Shown one piece after another: positions 54,790 to 63,890 of a DNA stretch of 64,000 bases (position 1 is the stretch's first letter; every line of letters starts with the position of its first letter). The stretch comes from Phormidesmis priestleyi Ana (GTDB lineage: Bacteria > Cyanobacteriota > Cyanobacteriia > Phormidesmidales > Phormidesmidaceae). Location: positions 1 to 64,000 of the forward strand of contig LJZR01000016.1 in assembly GCA_001314865.1 (NCBI GenBank). The letters run 5' to 3'. The translations under genes were made by a program, and so were the position numbers. Under the pieces are notes generated by a model. It worked only from the letters and a program-made list of their open reading frames with translations. It searched no databases and was not told the DNA's origin.

Positions 54790-55524
54790 ATGCCATTTGA
54801 AAACCGCGAGGGTCAAAAAGTCCCCCACGTTACCTTCCGCACTCGTCAAAACGACGAATGGGTAGATGTCACTAGCGATGACCTGTTCAAGGGTAAAACC
54901 GTCGTTGTTTTCTCCCTCCCAGGTGCTTTCACGCCGACTTGTTCGAGCACTCATCTTCCTGGCTACAACGAATATGCAGGCCTGTTTAAGCAAAACGGTG
55001 TAGACGACATTCTTTGCATGTCTGTCAACGACACGTTTGTCATGAACGCTTGGGCTGAAAATCAGGAATCTGAAAACGTAACCGTTATCCCTGATGGCAA
55101 CGGTGAGTTTACCGAGAAGATGGGTCTGTTGGTTGACAAGGCCGACTTGGGCTTTGGCGCGCGTTCTTGGCGCTACTCCATGCTCGTAAAAGATGGCACC
55201 ATTGACAAAATGTTCATTGAGCCCGAGAAGCCAGGCGATCCATTTGAAGTTTCCGATGCGGAAACGATGCTGAAATACATCAATGAAGAAGCGGGCAAGC
55301 CTCAGCGCGTATTCATGATTAGTAAGCCGGGTTGTTCTTTCTGTGCTAAGGCGCGAGATTTGCTAGAAGCCAATGGTATGGGCTATGAGCAGGTAGAGCT
55401 AGGCAATGGCCTGACGACTAAGTCGCTGTATGCAGTCTCGAATGCAGGTACGACTCCCCAGATCTTCATTGACGGCAATCTGATCGGTGGCGCTGATGAG
55501 CTTGAAGCCTACTTTGCAAAGTAG
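54790..55524 (+). CDS. Peroxiredoxin-5/glutaredoxin fusion
   Basis: The 244-residue protein joins a Prx5-type peroxiredoxin (residues 1-165) to a glutaredoxin (about 170-244). The peroxidatic Cys51 sits in PGAFTPTCSSTHLPGY, and the glutaredoxin CxxC is Cys182-Ser-Phe-Cys185, followed by the GSH-binding TTPQIFIDGNLIGGADEL. Hybrids of this kind reduce peroxides directly with glutathione. Strong Shine-Dalgarno TAGGAGA lies upstream. Glutathione reductase follows 330 bases later, completing the electron path from NADPH. The protein is cytoplasmic. Confidence 0.95.
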   Translation: MPFENREGQKVPHVTFRTRQNDEWVDVTSDDLFKGKTVVVFSLPGAFTPTCSSTHLPGYNEYAGLFKQNGVDDILCMSVNDTFVMNAWAENQESENVTVIPDGNGEFTEKMGLLVDKADLGFGARSWRYSMLVKDGTIDKMFIEPEKPGDPFEVSDAETMLKYINEEAGKPQRVFMISKPGCSFCAKARDLLEANGMGYEQVELGNGLTTKSLYAVSNAGTTPQIFIDGNLIGGADELEAYFAK

Positions 55525-55854
55525 TGAGAACAAAGTAGTGAGAAGTCGTCGATAGTTTAGCGGCTGCTTTACACAGATCTAAACGCAGATCCAAATGCAG
55601 ATCTATCGGTGTAGGCCTCTCAAGAATCCCTTTTTCCTTTTCAGCTGCTCATGTTATGAAGATCCGTAGGCATTGGAAGGAGGGATTCAATCCCGAAAAG
55701 GTACACAGGTTTCTTGGGTTCCCTTATGATCGGTGATGGGACTAAATTATTGATACTTTGCCTTGGCAGCGCGAACCGATTCCCCCACAATCCTCATTTT
55801 TAAGATTTTTCATTTATCTGGATTGCTAATTTTTTTGTAGGAGCAGCTTAATTT
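55525..55854. promoter_or_regulatory. Spacer before glutathione reductase
   Basis: It begins with three imperfect CAGATC(T/C)AAA units (55576-55600). A GTAGGAG ribosome-binding site ends at 55844, before the ATG. No terminator or gene is clear, so readthrough from the peroxiredoxin gene is possible. Confidence 0.5.
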
Positions 55855-57204
55855 ATGGCTTACGATTTTGACCTTTTTGTGATTGGTGGTGGATCAGGGG
55901 GGATTGCGACTGCGCGGCGAGCGGCTTCTTATGGGGCGAAGGTTGCAGTTGCGGAGAGCGATCGCCTTGGCGGCACCTGTGTAAACCGGGGCTGCGTCCC
56001 TAAAAAGCTGATGGTCTATGCCTCCCGCTTTCCTAAGTACATGGAAGAATCTGCTGGCTATGGCTGGGATATGCAAGCCAACAGCTTTAATTGGAATAAA
56101 ATGATCACCGACGTCAACAACGAGGTGAAGCGACTTAATGCTATCTATCAACACATGGTAGATAACGCTGAAGTCAAGGTTTTTCCCGTTCATGCCAAGC
56201 TGCTTGACGGGCATACGGTAGAAGTGGGCGATGAAAAAATTACCGCCGAGCGCATTTTAATCGCGGTGGGCGGTAAGCCAGTGAAGCCTGATATTCCTGG
56301 TATTGAACATGCAATTACTTCAGATGGCATGTTTGAAATGACCGAGCAGCCTAAGCGGATGGTGATTTTAGGCGGTGGCTATATTGGTTGTGAGTTTGCC
56401 TGTGTAATGAATGGCTTGGGCACCGAAGTCACTCAAGTCATTCGAAAAGAGCAAATTTTGAACGGCTTTGATAGAGATTTGCGCAATGAACTGCATGATG
56501 GCCTCATTAAACAGGGGATTAAGCTGATCACCAATGCGAAGATCCTGGGCATTGACAAAACGAGCGAAGGCGTTACAGTTACGATTGACGATGGCCAAGA
56601 GCGGACTATTGTGGCCGATGCGGTGAGCCTAGCGGCTACTGGGCGACGGCCTAAGCTAGAAAATTTAGGACTAGAGAATACGGCTGTAGAGACGCATAAG
56701 GGTGCGATCGCAGCCGATAAATACAGCCAAACTGCAGAACCGAGCATCTATGCTATTGGCGACTGTACTGACCGCATTAACCTAACGCCTGTGGCAATTA
56801 ACGAAGGTCGTGCATTAGCCGATACGCTCTACGGTGGCAAGTCGCGCATTATGAGCTACGAAGCAGTGCCTTCAGCTGTGTTTACCACACCAGAAGCAGC
56901 CAGCGTGGGGATCACTGAAGATGAAGCAATCGAGCAGTATGGCGAAGACAATATCCATGTTTTCCGTTCACGCTTTCGTTCGATGTACTACACATTGCCA
57001 AACAAAGACGAAAAAACGCTGATGAAGCTGATTGTGCATACCGAAACTGACAAAGTATTAGGCGCACATATGGTAGGCGATAGCGCAGCAGAGATTATTC
57101 AAGGGGTTGCGATCGCCCTCAAAATGGGTGCAACCAAAGCAGATTTTGACGCTACCGTCGGCATTCATCCTAGTTCCGCAGAAGAGTTTGTCACTATGAG
57201 ATAA
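55855..57204 (+). CDS. gor: Glutathione reductase
   Basis: The flavoenzyme reduces oxidised glutathione with NADPH. The 449-residue protein has the FAD-binding FVIGGGSGGIATARRAASYG, the redox-active Cys42/Cys47 pair in GGTCVNRGCVPKK, the second dinucleotide site VILGGGYIGCEFACV, and the C-terminal catalytic HPSSAEEFVTMR. The pyridine-nucleotide loop contains VIRKEQILNGFD. Position downstream of a peroxiredoxin-glutaredoxin fusion and cysteine synthase supports a joint thiol/peroxide role. Confidence 0.95.
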   Translation: MAYDFDLFVIGGGSGGIATARRAASYGAKVAVAESDRLGGTCVNRGCVPKKLMVYASRFPKYMEESAGYGWDMQANSFNWNKMITDVNNEVKRLNAIYQHMVDNAEVKVFPVHAKLLDGHTVEVGDEKITAERILIAVGGKPVKPDIPGIEHAITSDGMFEMTEQPKRMVILGGGYIGCEFACVMNGLGTEVTQVIRKEQILNGFDRDLRNELHDGLIKQGIKLITNAKILGIDKTSEGVTVTIDDGQERTIVADAVSLAATGRRPKLENLGLENTAVETHKGAIAADKYSQTAEPSIYAIGDCTDRINLTPVAINEGRALADTLYGGKSRIMSYEAVPSAVFTTPEAASVGITEDEAIEQYGEDNIHVFRSRFRSMYYTLPNKDEKTLMKLIVHTETDKVLGAHMVGDSAAEIIQGVAIALKMGATKADFDATVGIHPSSAEEFVTMR

Positions 57205-57251
57205 GCAGCCATCCGAGTAAGCCACCAGATAGGTTCCATATAGGTCATTGT

Positions 57252-57299
57252 GAGATCAACAGAAATGGGGATCAACAGAAATGGGGATCAACAGAAATA
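57252..57299. repeat. 16-bp tandem repeat, three copies
   Basis: Units of GGGATCAACAGAAATG (first and last with one change) start at 57252, 57268 and 57284, after the glutathione reductase gene. Confidence 0.92.
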
Positions 57300-57385
57300 A
57301 TAAGTATTTTGACTTACTCTCTTAATCTCTGAGACTGAGCATTTTGACCTAATTTTTCAGCTGCCAAACCCTCTGTTTCCAAAAT

Positions 57386-57421
57386 AAAGCGCCTTTAGAA
57401 TCTATTTCTAAAGGCGCTTTT
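57386..57421 (+). terminator. Terminator after glutathione reductase
   Basis: AAAGCGCCTTTAGA (57386-57399) and TCTAAAGGCGCTTT (57407-57420) form a 14-bp perfect stem with a 7-base loop, followed by TTT. Confidence 0.92.
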
Positions 57422-58136
57422 CTGTAAGCTTCACATATCTGGTGTTACGATAGCTATCGTGCCAGAAAGCAGGCCCGAAATACTCTTTAGAGATATATGA
57501 ACATTAAGTGTATTTTGCACGAAAGAAATGTGAAATTTGCATAATTCATTCTAAAAATGTTCTCTACGAACCTGTGAACCAGTGCCTCGTCGTTAGAATG
57601 TCGTGTAGAGCATAGTCAGTGAAAAGAAAAACAGTCAGTGAAAAGAAAAATAGTCAGTGAAAAGAAAATATGTAACGGTGTTTTCTCTTTACTTGTTCAT
57701 TGGGTATATTCTCTCTTGGAGAATACATCCTTTACATACCTGAAACCTCTAGATGCCTCTTATGCCGGTTGAGAGAGAGTGCCACTTACACCTTACGACC
57801 AAAAGCACCCCCCATTAACATATATGTAATTTACAGGTGTAATACGTCCATTACATCCCACGTTTAAAAACAGTCCATAGCCTAAATAGGCTATATACCA
57901 ATCCCTTTGATGTACGTTACAAGTAGATTCTCTCCACAGATTGCTTTGCCACCGTACATCATCACCAAAACTTTAGCGACATGAGCACAAAGTTCACGCT
58001 CTGTATACCACTATCTCTTCTTTAATATCTTTTACTGGTTCTTAGGCACCTTTTTATAGGCCCCTTACCGCTTAAAATCCCTTACAGATATATCCGCTAC
58101 GAACACTATTGAGTTACTCAAAAGACTCTTACTGTC
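57422..58136 (+). promoter_or_regulatory. Long gene-free leader before the Mo-nitrogenase-like gene
   Basis: This 715-base AT-rich region carries a three-unit repeat (57614-57670), a palindrome TAGCCTAAATAGGCTA (about 57880-57895) and an 8-bp inverted repeat GATGTACG/CGTACATC (57909-57916, 57953-57960). No frame of protein character was found. It probably holds a promoter and a structured 5' leader. Confidence 0.5.
57614..57670. repeat. 19-bp tandem repeat, three copies
   Basis: AGTCAGTGAAAAGAAAAAC units start at 57614, 57633 and 57652, differing only at the last few bases. Confidence 0.92.
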
Positions 58137-58427
58137 ATGATTAACCTCTCATCGAAACGCGAGCCAACATTAGACCTTCTAAAGCCTGTACGCAACTGGA
58201 TTGAAGGCATTCCGGTCGAAAACGAAAAAACAGCTCATCGCATTGTCTCTATGATCCCAGCTGCTTGTCCTTTTGAGCGCGAAGTCAAGGTCTTTAAGCA
58301 CACCATTGCTCACATCCCGCCGATGTGTAAGCTCAATCCCCTTTACGATCAGCTAATGATGCTGCGATTCAAAGCCCTGTGTTACTTGGTTGATGAGTGT
58401 GGCGTGGATGCAACTGCTATTTCATAA
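58137..58427 (+). CDS. Mo-dependent nitrogenase C-terminal-like small protein
   Basis: The 96-residue protein (LKPVRNWIEGIPVENEKTAH, MIPAACPFEREVKVFKHTIA, HIPPMCKLNPLYDQLMMLRF) matches a small cyanobacterial family named for similarity to a nitrogenase-associated C-terminal domain. It is found in both nitrogen-fixing and non-fixing species. Three Cys and several His residues could bind metal. No nif genes are in the window, so a role in nitrogen fixation is not shown. It stands alone after a very long leader. Confidence 0.8.
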   Translation: MINLSSKREPTLDLLKPVRNWIEGIPVENEKTAHRIVSMIPAACPFEREVKVFKHTIAHIPPMCKLNPLYDQLMMLRFKALCYLVDECGVDATAIS

Positions 58428-58724
58428 TGCTTAGATTGCGCAAATACAGTACCTGCACGAATATAGCGCCTGTGAAAATACAGCATATTAGCGCAGGTTA
58501 GCAATGTCACAGGCTACTTTGAAAATCGCGCTCTTCGAAAATCCACTTTGAAAAATCCACTTTGAAAAATCCACTTTGAAAATTGCGCTAGCGATTCTAT
58601 GCATTGTAGATACTTGCCCAAGTGAAAGCGGACGAAGCTCTGCCAATCGGAACTTTAACATCAAGCGGCATTACTTCGAGTTGCGCCTAGCGATGCCTAT
58701 AGGTGGGCGACTTTAGCGCTAACA
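58428..58724. other. Spacer with a 14-bp repeat
   Basis: TTTGAAAAATCCAC occurs exactly at 58547-58560 and 58561-58574. Degenerate units flank it: TTTGAAAATCGCGC at 58518-58531, TTCGAAAATCCAC just before, and TTTGAAAATTGCGC at 58575-58588. No gene or terminator is clear. Confidence 0.7.
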
Positions 58725-59621
58725 TTACTCGCGACTGCTGATCGCAACCTGCTCCAATAAGTTCATCGGCCCTAGTTCTTGAAGCTTGACCAGCTCAGAC
58801 TGATTTTTGACCAGTAGCGAACCGGCAAATCCTAAGGCGTTCACCGGAATACCCATGTAGTCTTCCTGACTGCGAGGAACCAACATCATCCATTTTCGGG
58901 TACATAGCATGTTGTAGGGTGCTGCTTGCTTGGCTTCAGCCTCAGTCGGATCAATGCCGACTGCCTTTAGCAACATTTGGTAGCGGTTGGCATACAGTGT
59001 CGTGAGCACTTTGTCCGAAAATCCCTGCTTTTGAGGTGGAAAGTTAGCAATCTCATGCTGAAACGCAAACAACGGTGAGCGTCGCCCGCCGCCAGATACT
59101 TTTGCTTTAAGGATAGCCTGCTCCACTGGGAACTCCGGCTTTTCTTCTGTACGAGGAACAACCTGCAAATGCTTATGGCGCTGACTAGAGCCAGCAATAG
59201 TTCCGCCGTTAAAGAAGGCGAGCCCATCTACCTCACTTAAGCAGCGAACCACAGCTTCAAAATCTGCCGATGTTAGCCAGCTATCCTGTTCTTCAAACTC
59301 GCGGGTAACAATTAAGAAGTGATGGTCAATGACGTTAAATTTGTTGAGCAAGCAGACGTGGGTAGGTGAAATATCTGTGACGTATAGATCTTCTTCGTAG
59401 GGTAAAAACGGGTTCTCAAATTCTGTTTTAGCCTGCTGCGCTTTAGCTTCTTCTTTTAGAGATAGGCTATCTACAATATGGATTGAAAATGGTATTGAGC
59501 CATCGTCCACCTGCTCAACAGTTGTTTCAATCGGTTGCAGCGCGCCAACGCTGAGTCCATGAGCCGTTTGTTCTTTCAGGCGTTTCCAGAGTGTACCTGT
59601 TTCCCATTCAATCTTCTTCAT
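58725..59621 (-). CDS. Diadenosine tetraphosphate phosphorylase / ATP adenylyltransferase
   Basis: The enzyme splits Ap4A to ADP and ATP, or runs the reverse reaction. The 298-residue protein has [36 protein letters not shown], the HIT-like nucleotide-binding motif [12 protein letters not shown] with the His-x-His-x-Gln core, and a C-terminal domain ([20 protein letters not shown]). This combination is the Apa1/Apa2-type family known in cyanobacteria and yeast. Its ATG overlaps the aroC stop by 4 bases (ATGA), so the two are cotranscribed. Confidence 0.92.
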   Translation of the reverse strand: MKKIEWETGTLWKRLKEQTAHGLSVGALQPIETTVEQVDDGSIPFSIHIVDSLSLKEEAKAQQAKTEFENPFLPYEEDLYVTDISPTHVCLLNKFNVIDHHFLIVTREFEEQDSWLTSADFEAVVRCLSEVDGLAFFNGGTIAGSSQRHKHLQVVPRTEEKPEFPVEQAILKAKVSGGGRRSPLFAFQHEIANFPPQKQGFSDKVLTTLYANRYQMLLKAVGIDPTEAEAKQAAPYNMLCTRKWMMLVPRSQEDYMGIPVNALGFAGSLLVKNQSELVKLQELGPMNLLEQVAISSRE

Positions 59622-60742
59622 GATGACTGCTCCGACTTAAAGCTAACAGGTATACCTAATGTTCCGCACTGTGCTTGATGTCGAAGTAAATGGTCGCATA
59701 AAACCAGCGCCACCATTGCTTCTACCATGGGCACTGCGCGAGGAAGCACGCAAGGATCGTGGCGACCTTTCCCAGTCAGGGTTGTTTCCTGGCCGGTATT
59801 GTCAACCGTTTTTTGTTCTTTGCGAATCGTTGCGGTTGGTTTGAAGGCGACTCGGATGACGATGTTTTCACCATTGGAAATGCCGCCTTGGGTGCCGCCC
59901 GCGCGATTGGTACGATTGCGGAAGGTGCCGTCTTGGCCGCGATACATCTCGTCGTTATGCTGGCTGCCCGTGAGTAGGGTTCCGGCAAAGCCAGATCCCA
60001 TTTCAAATCCTTTGGTGGCGGGTAGTGACATTGCGCCTTTGGCAAGGTCGGCACTGAGCTTGTCAAATACGGGTGAACCCAGTCCCTTAGGCACATTCCT
60101 TGCAACGCATTCGACAACGCCGCCAATTGAGTCGCCTTCTTTGCGAATCTGGTCGATGCGCTCGATCATTTGCTCGGCAACATCTTTATTGGGGCAACGC
60201 ACAATGTTGCTTTCGACCTCTTCTAAGGTGACGCTGTTAGGGTCTAGGTGGGCTTCAATGTCTTGAATGCGTTTGACGTAACCGATTACCTCTACGCCTG
60301 AAAACTGCTTGAGGATTTTTTTTGCGATCGCCCCTGCCGCCACTCTGCCGATAGTCTCTCTGGCAGAAGATCGCCCTCCTCCCTGCCAGTTGCGAATGCC
60401 ATATTTTGCATCGTAGGTCGCGTCGGCATGAGAGGGGCGATATTTTTGCGCCATTTCGTCGTAGTCCTGAGACCTAGCGTCTTTGTTTCGCACCAAAATA
60501 GAAATAGGTGTGCCCAGCGTTTTGCCTTCAAATACACCAGAGACAATTTCGCAGGTGTCGGTTTCTTTACGAGGGGTGGTAATTCGGCTCTGCCCTGGCC
60601 TACGCCGGTCAAGATCCACCTGAATTTCTTCGGCCGAAATTTCTAACAGGGGAGGACAGCCATCAATAACGACCCCGACCCCGCCCCCGTGGGACTCTCC
60701 AAAAGTGGTGATCCGAAAAAGATGACCGAACGTATTACCCAT
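59618..60742 (-). CDS. aroC: Chorismate synthase
   Basis: AroC makes chorismate, the last common step of aromatic amino acid synthesis, using reduced flavin. The 374-residue protein starts [20 protein letters not shown] and includes the family signatures [60 protein letters not shown] and [20 protein letters not shown]. The length is normal. It lies upstream of and overlaps the Ap4A phosphorylase gene. Confidence 0.97.
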   Translation of the reverse strand: MGNTFGHLFRITTFGESHGGGVGVVIDGCPPLLEISAEEIQVDLDRRRPGQSRITTPRKETDTCEIVSGVFEGKTLGTPISILVRNKDARSQDYDEMAQKYRPSHADATYDAKYGIRNWQGGGRSSARETIGRVAAGAIAKKILKQFSGVEVIGYVKRIQDIEAHLDPNSVTLEEVESNIVRCPNKDVAEQMIERIDQIRKEGDSIGGVVECVARNVPKGLGSPVFDKLSADLAKGAMSLPATKGFEMGSGFAGTLLTGSQHNDEMYRGQDGTFRNRTNRAGGTQGGISNGENIVIRVAFKPTATIRKEQKTVDNTGQETTLTGKGRHDPCVLPRAVPMVEAMVALVLCDHLLRHQAQCGTLGIPVSFKSEQSS

Positions 60743-60916
60743 TGCTGATTGGTTTGGAAGAAACGGTTAGAAAAGCGCAAATGTATGAAAACGCTTTTAC
60801 GATCCTACCGCATTGAGGCAAAGATGATTTTCTAAGCCTCAATGCCGCTTTCCTGAACTAGCTCCAAAGCGAGTCCAAAGCTATCGATGTTAATCGTGAC
60901 GACTTCTGTTGAAGAA

Positions 60917-61993
60917 TTATCGGGGCGTAGTTGCTCGGTTATTTTCCGGTAGCTTCAACAGCATACGAGGGTTAATTGCTTTTTGGTCTTTATAAATGCC
61001 GTAGTGCAGGTGGGGCCCTGAGGAGCGACCCGTGCTGCCGATATAGCCAATAATTTGACCCCGCTTAATGCGATCGCCCACCTGTACCCGCATGTCAGAC
61101 ATATGAGCATAAAGGGTTTCATAGCCATAGCCATGGTCAATTTTGACAGTAATGCCATAGCCACCGTTATGACCCGATAAGGTAACCACACCATCGCCTG
61201 CCGCAGCAATAATATCGCCCTGCTCGCCCGCAAAGTCTATCCCTTCATGCACTTCGTAGCCGCCGCCACCAAAAGGATTGCTGCGCAAGCCAAATTCTGA
61301 GGTCACCTCAACGACGCCAACCACAGGCCGACCATCAGGATAGGCCGATTCTTCAGCCAACGTTTTTTCTAACGCTGGTTTGATAGCAGAATCTAACGCC
61401 TTACTGAGTTCAGGAACCTGTATTTTGGCATCGTTGAGCAAATCAAACGCATCAGCCTCGTTGGCGGGGCCGCCCTGAGGTCTTAGCTTTTTAGCTAAGC
61501 TGCCACCACCCCGTACGGGTAGTACCAGCAAAGAAGCAGGATTACTCGTGGTTTCTAAATTGTTTTGTTTGGGGAGTTGGTCAGAAGTTTTTCGAGCAAT
61601 TTCCTCAGTTACGCCACTGGTTACGTCATCAGTTACGCCTGCTCGCTCTCGCAAAGAATCAATTTCTTTACCTAAATAATCAACTTCTGCTTTAACTTCG
61701 GTCGCAATTTCGTTGAGTTGGGCGTTTGTTTGGCTCAGGCGTAGATTGTTTTGCAACAATGAAAAGCAAAACCCGCCTAACAATACAGTTGGAACGCCTA
61801 AAAACAAGAGGGCTACAAAAAAGCCTCGCATAGGCGTAATGGTTATTCCTGAAGGCTTTGACTGAAAGGCGTGAGTCGCTAAAGGCTTTCGACGAATATG
61901 CTCTCGCCGCCGCTTAGCGGTTGTAGCAGCTGCGGGAGAGATATATTTACTGGTTGGTCGCTGCCGTGAGAGTTGTTGTGACTGCTGTCGCAT
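60917..61993 (-). CDS. M23 (LytM-type) metallopeptidase
   Basis: The membrane-anchored protein has a basic N-terminus, a hydrophobic helix (MRGFFVALLFLGVPTVLLGG), a coiled coil (LSQTNAQLNEIATEVKAEVD), and a C-terminal peptidase domain. The zinc site is complete: EVHEGIDFAGEQG (His and Asp), LYAHMSDM and GPHLHYGIY. Such enzymes cut peptidoglycan cross-links, or regulate other hydrolases if inactive. I prefer the Met at 61993 (MRQQSQQLSRQ); the frame extends to 62023. It is divergent from the metallo-hydrolase gene. Confidence 0.9.
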   Translation of the reverse strand: MRQQSQQLSRQRPTSKYISPAAATTAKRRREHIRRKPLATHAFQSKPSGITITPMRGFFVALLFLGVPTVLLGGFCFSLLQNNLRLSQTNAQLNEIATEVKAEVDYLGKEIDSLRERAGVTDDVTSGVTEEIARKTSDQLPKQNNLETTSNPASLLVLPVRGGGSLAKKLRPQGGPANEADAFDLLNDAKIQVPELSKALDSAIKPALEKTLAEESAYPDGRPVVGVVEVTSEFGLRSNPFGGGGYEVHEGIDFAGEQGDIIAAAGDGVVTLSGHNGGYGITVKIDHGYGYETLYAHMSDMRVQVGDRIKRGQIIGYIGSTGRSSGPHLHYGIYKDQKAINPRMLLKLPENNRATTPR

Positions 61994-62023
61994 GTATTGG
62001 GTTAAAGGCGCTTGCTTACACAA

Positions 62024-62493
62024 CGCTTTGAGGAAGAATCCGGTTAACTTAATTTCTTCTTTACAATTACGAAATTATACGGGGATCACGCGACCAAATA
62101 TAGAACGCTTCCAAATATTCGTACATAGACTCTGAGAGCTATAAGAAAAGCTTAATGCTAATTTTCAGTATTTACACTTAGCCGGATCAGCATTTCTGAT
62201 GGTGCTGTATAGGGTTACAGCCCTTTGATATTGCTGTAAAAAGCCTGAAATCGGCAGTTAAAATACAAGGTACTAAGTTAGCGACCGCATTTTGTTTGGT
62301 AGCATTTTTTACCTAAATATGCGTCTGGTACGGAGGGGTACTCCTGTCAGAAGGATTTTCTGTTTATTCCTTTGAAACATGCCAGAGGTGTCGCAGAGTG
62401 ACTGCAAAAGCACCGTATGAGTAATATGGCCTTGCCAACGCCAGCCAATATTCGTCACAGTAAAGCTAACAATATATGTATGGACGAAATTTT
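62024..62493. other. Divergent promoter region
   Basis: The 450-base AT-rich spacer separates the peptidase and metallo-hydrolase genes. A GGAGGGGTACTCC-type inverted repeat lies at 62332-62344. No gene is seen. Confidence 0.45.
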
Positions 62494-63291
62494 ATGAAAC
62501 TCACTTGGTTTGATGCCAACACCTGGCTCATTGAGGCAGGAGGACTGCGAGTTTTAGTCGATCCTTGGCTAGTGGGCGATTTAGTGTTTGCCAACATGCC
62601 CTGGTTGGTACGCGGTGTGAGGGCTCAGCCAGTAACGATTCCTCAAAATATTGACTTTATTTTGCTTTCACAAGGGCTAGCCGACCATGCTCACCCTGAA
62701 ACGCTTAGTCAATTAGATAAAGCGATTCCAGTGGTCGCTTCGCCAGATGGAGCCGAAGTTGCACAAAACGCTGGCTTTCGCTCAGTGACGGCTTTGGAGC
62801 ATGGCAAAACGCTCAAATTAGGCCGTCAGGAGAAAGGCGCTAAACAGTTAGAGGTTCGCGCTTTTATGGGTGCGGTCGTTGGCCCGGTGAAGCGAGAGAA
62901 TGCCTATGTTCTTACTTTTGTGACAGAGGGCGTGAGTTTGTATTACGAGCCTCATGGATATCCAGACAATGAGCACTTAAAATCAGTCGGTGCGGTGGAT
63001 GTGGCGATTACACCAATGGCTGATCAGACGCTGCTGAGCGTTGCGCCAGTTATTCGAGGTAGCATTGCTGCGCCTCAAATTGCTGAAATGCTAAGCCCCA
63101 AAGTGATGCTGCCAACGGCTGAAGCCGGAAAAGTTAGCTACGACGGATTAATTGCGCCGACGCTGGTGACAAAGGGGGGCTCTGCTGAGATGCGATCGCG
63201 CTTTCAGTCAGAAGGCAAAAATATTCAAGTTATTCAACCGATTTCAGGCGAAACCATCGATTTGGATTTGAAACCGATTTTGCGGGTTTAA
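62494..63291 (+). CDS. Metallo-beta-lactamase-fold protein with a degenerate metal site
   Basis: The ATG at 62494 (MKLTWFDANTWLIEAGGLRV) matches the family start; six more residues are possible from 62476. The fold is of the UlaG-like type: LVDPWLVGDL, the loop FILLSQGLADHAHPETLSQL, YYEPHGYPDNEH, and VAITPMADQT. The usual His-x-His-x-Asp-His reads Ser-Gln-Gly-Leu-Ala-Asp-His, so the first two histidines are missing. Either the metal is bound differently or the enzyme is not a typical hydrolase. Similar cyanobacterial and plastid proteins share this form, as I recall. It should be cytoplasmic. Confidence 0.82.
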   Translation: MKLTWFDANTWLIEAGGLRVLVDPWLVGDLVFANMPWLVRGVRAQPVTIPQNIDFILLSQGLADHAHPETLSQLDKAIPVVASPDGAEVAQNAGFRSVTALEHGKTLKLGRQEKGAKQLEVRAFMGAVVGPVKRENAYVLTFVTEGVSLYYEPHGYPDNEHLKSVGAVDVAITPMADQTLLSVAPVIRGSIAAPQIAEMLSPKVMLPTAEAGKVSYDGLIAPTLVTKGGSAEMRSRFQSEGKNIQVIQPISGETIDLDLKPILRV

Positions 63292-63350
63292 TTGTCGGAT
63301 TTAATAGCTAGACTTAAAGACTAATGCTGAAAAGATTAACGCTGGAAAGA

Positions 63351-63890
63351 CTAATGCTGGGTAGGGACAGATTTTAAATCCGTTTTTGAATCTGTCTTAG
63401 AGTCTTTAGAATTTGTCTTAGAGTCTTTGGAATTTGGCTTAGAATGCCTGATGACGTTGGCTTTTCGACCGCCATTCGAATCCGTCTGTACTGAAGGCAA
63501 CAGGGCCTTAAGCTCTGCAATCACCTGATCTTGTTCTGAGCGCAGGGCCTCTAGTCGTAGAATTAGCTCGTTGACCTGAACAGACTGAGAAGGCTGGCTA
63601 GGCGTTGTGGCTCGCTGCCATAGCCATTGGCTCACCACCAGCGGCAGCTTAATGACCAGGGTAAGACTGGTTTTGATCGCGCGCTTAAAAAGGTCTATGA
63701 CAATTTGAATACAGACGAGACTAGTCAGGACAGCGACGATCGCCCATGCCGGATGGCTAATTGCCATACTCAGCCAAGTTGGCACCTGAGTTACAAAAGC
63801 GGTCAGCGTGTCAAGCGTGTCTGGCAAATCCATCCAGGGAAGCGCCAGCAAAATGCGCCCAGGACGCAAAAGTAAAAGAATAGTCATCAT
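63351..63890 (-). CDS. Small membrane/coiled-coil protein with a C-terminal repeat
   Basis: The 179-residue protein begins with a hydrophobic stretch (MMTILLLLRPGRILLALPWM), has a membrane helix at about 48-66 (AWAIVAVLTSLVCIQIVIDL), a short coiled coil (NELILRLEALRSEQDQVIAE) and a tail with the repeat Asn/Thr-Ser-Lys-Asp-Ser-Lys. The latter is encoded by a 21-bp repeat (63388-63429). The function is not recognised. The gene is convergent with the metallo-hydrolase gene. Confidence 0.65.
   Translation of the reverse strand: MMTILLLLRPGRILLALPWMDLPDTLDTLTAFVTQVPTWLSMAISHPAWAIVAVLTSLVCIQIVIDLFKRAIKTSLTLVIKLPLVVSQWLWQRATTPSQPSQSVQVNELILRLEALRSEQDQVIAELKALLPSVQTDSNGGRKANVIRHSKPNSKDSKTNSKDSKTDSKTDLKSVPTQH
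63388..63447 (-). repeat. 21-bp in-frame repeat
   Basis: GAATTTGTCTTAGAGTCTTT-type units start at 63388, 63409 and 63430 (the last partial). They encode the Lys/Asp/Ser tail of the small membrane protein. Confidence 0.85.

Noticed and set aside
57614-57670. CRISPR-like array
   Set aside because: Units are directly adjacent without spacers, only three copies, and no cas genes; the same holds for the other short arrays.
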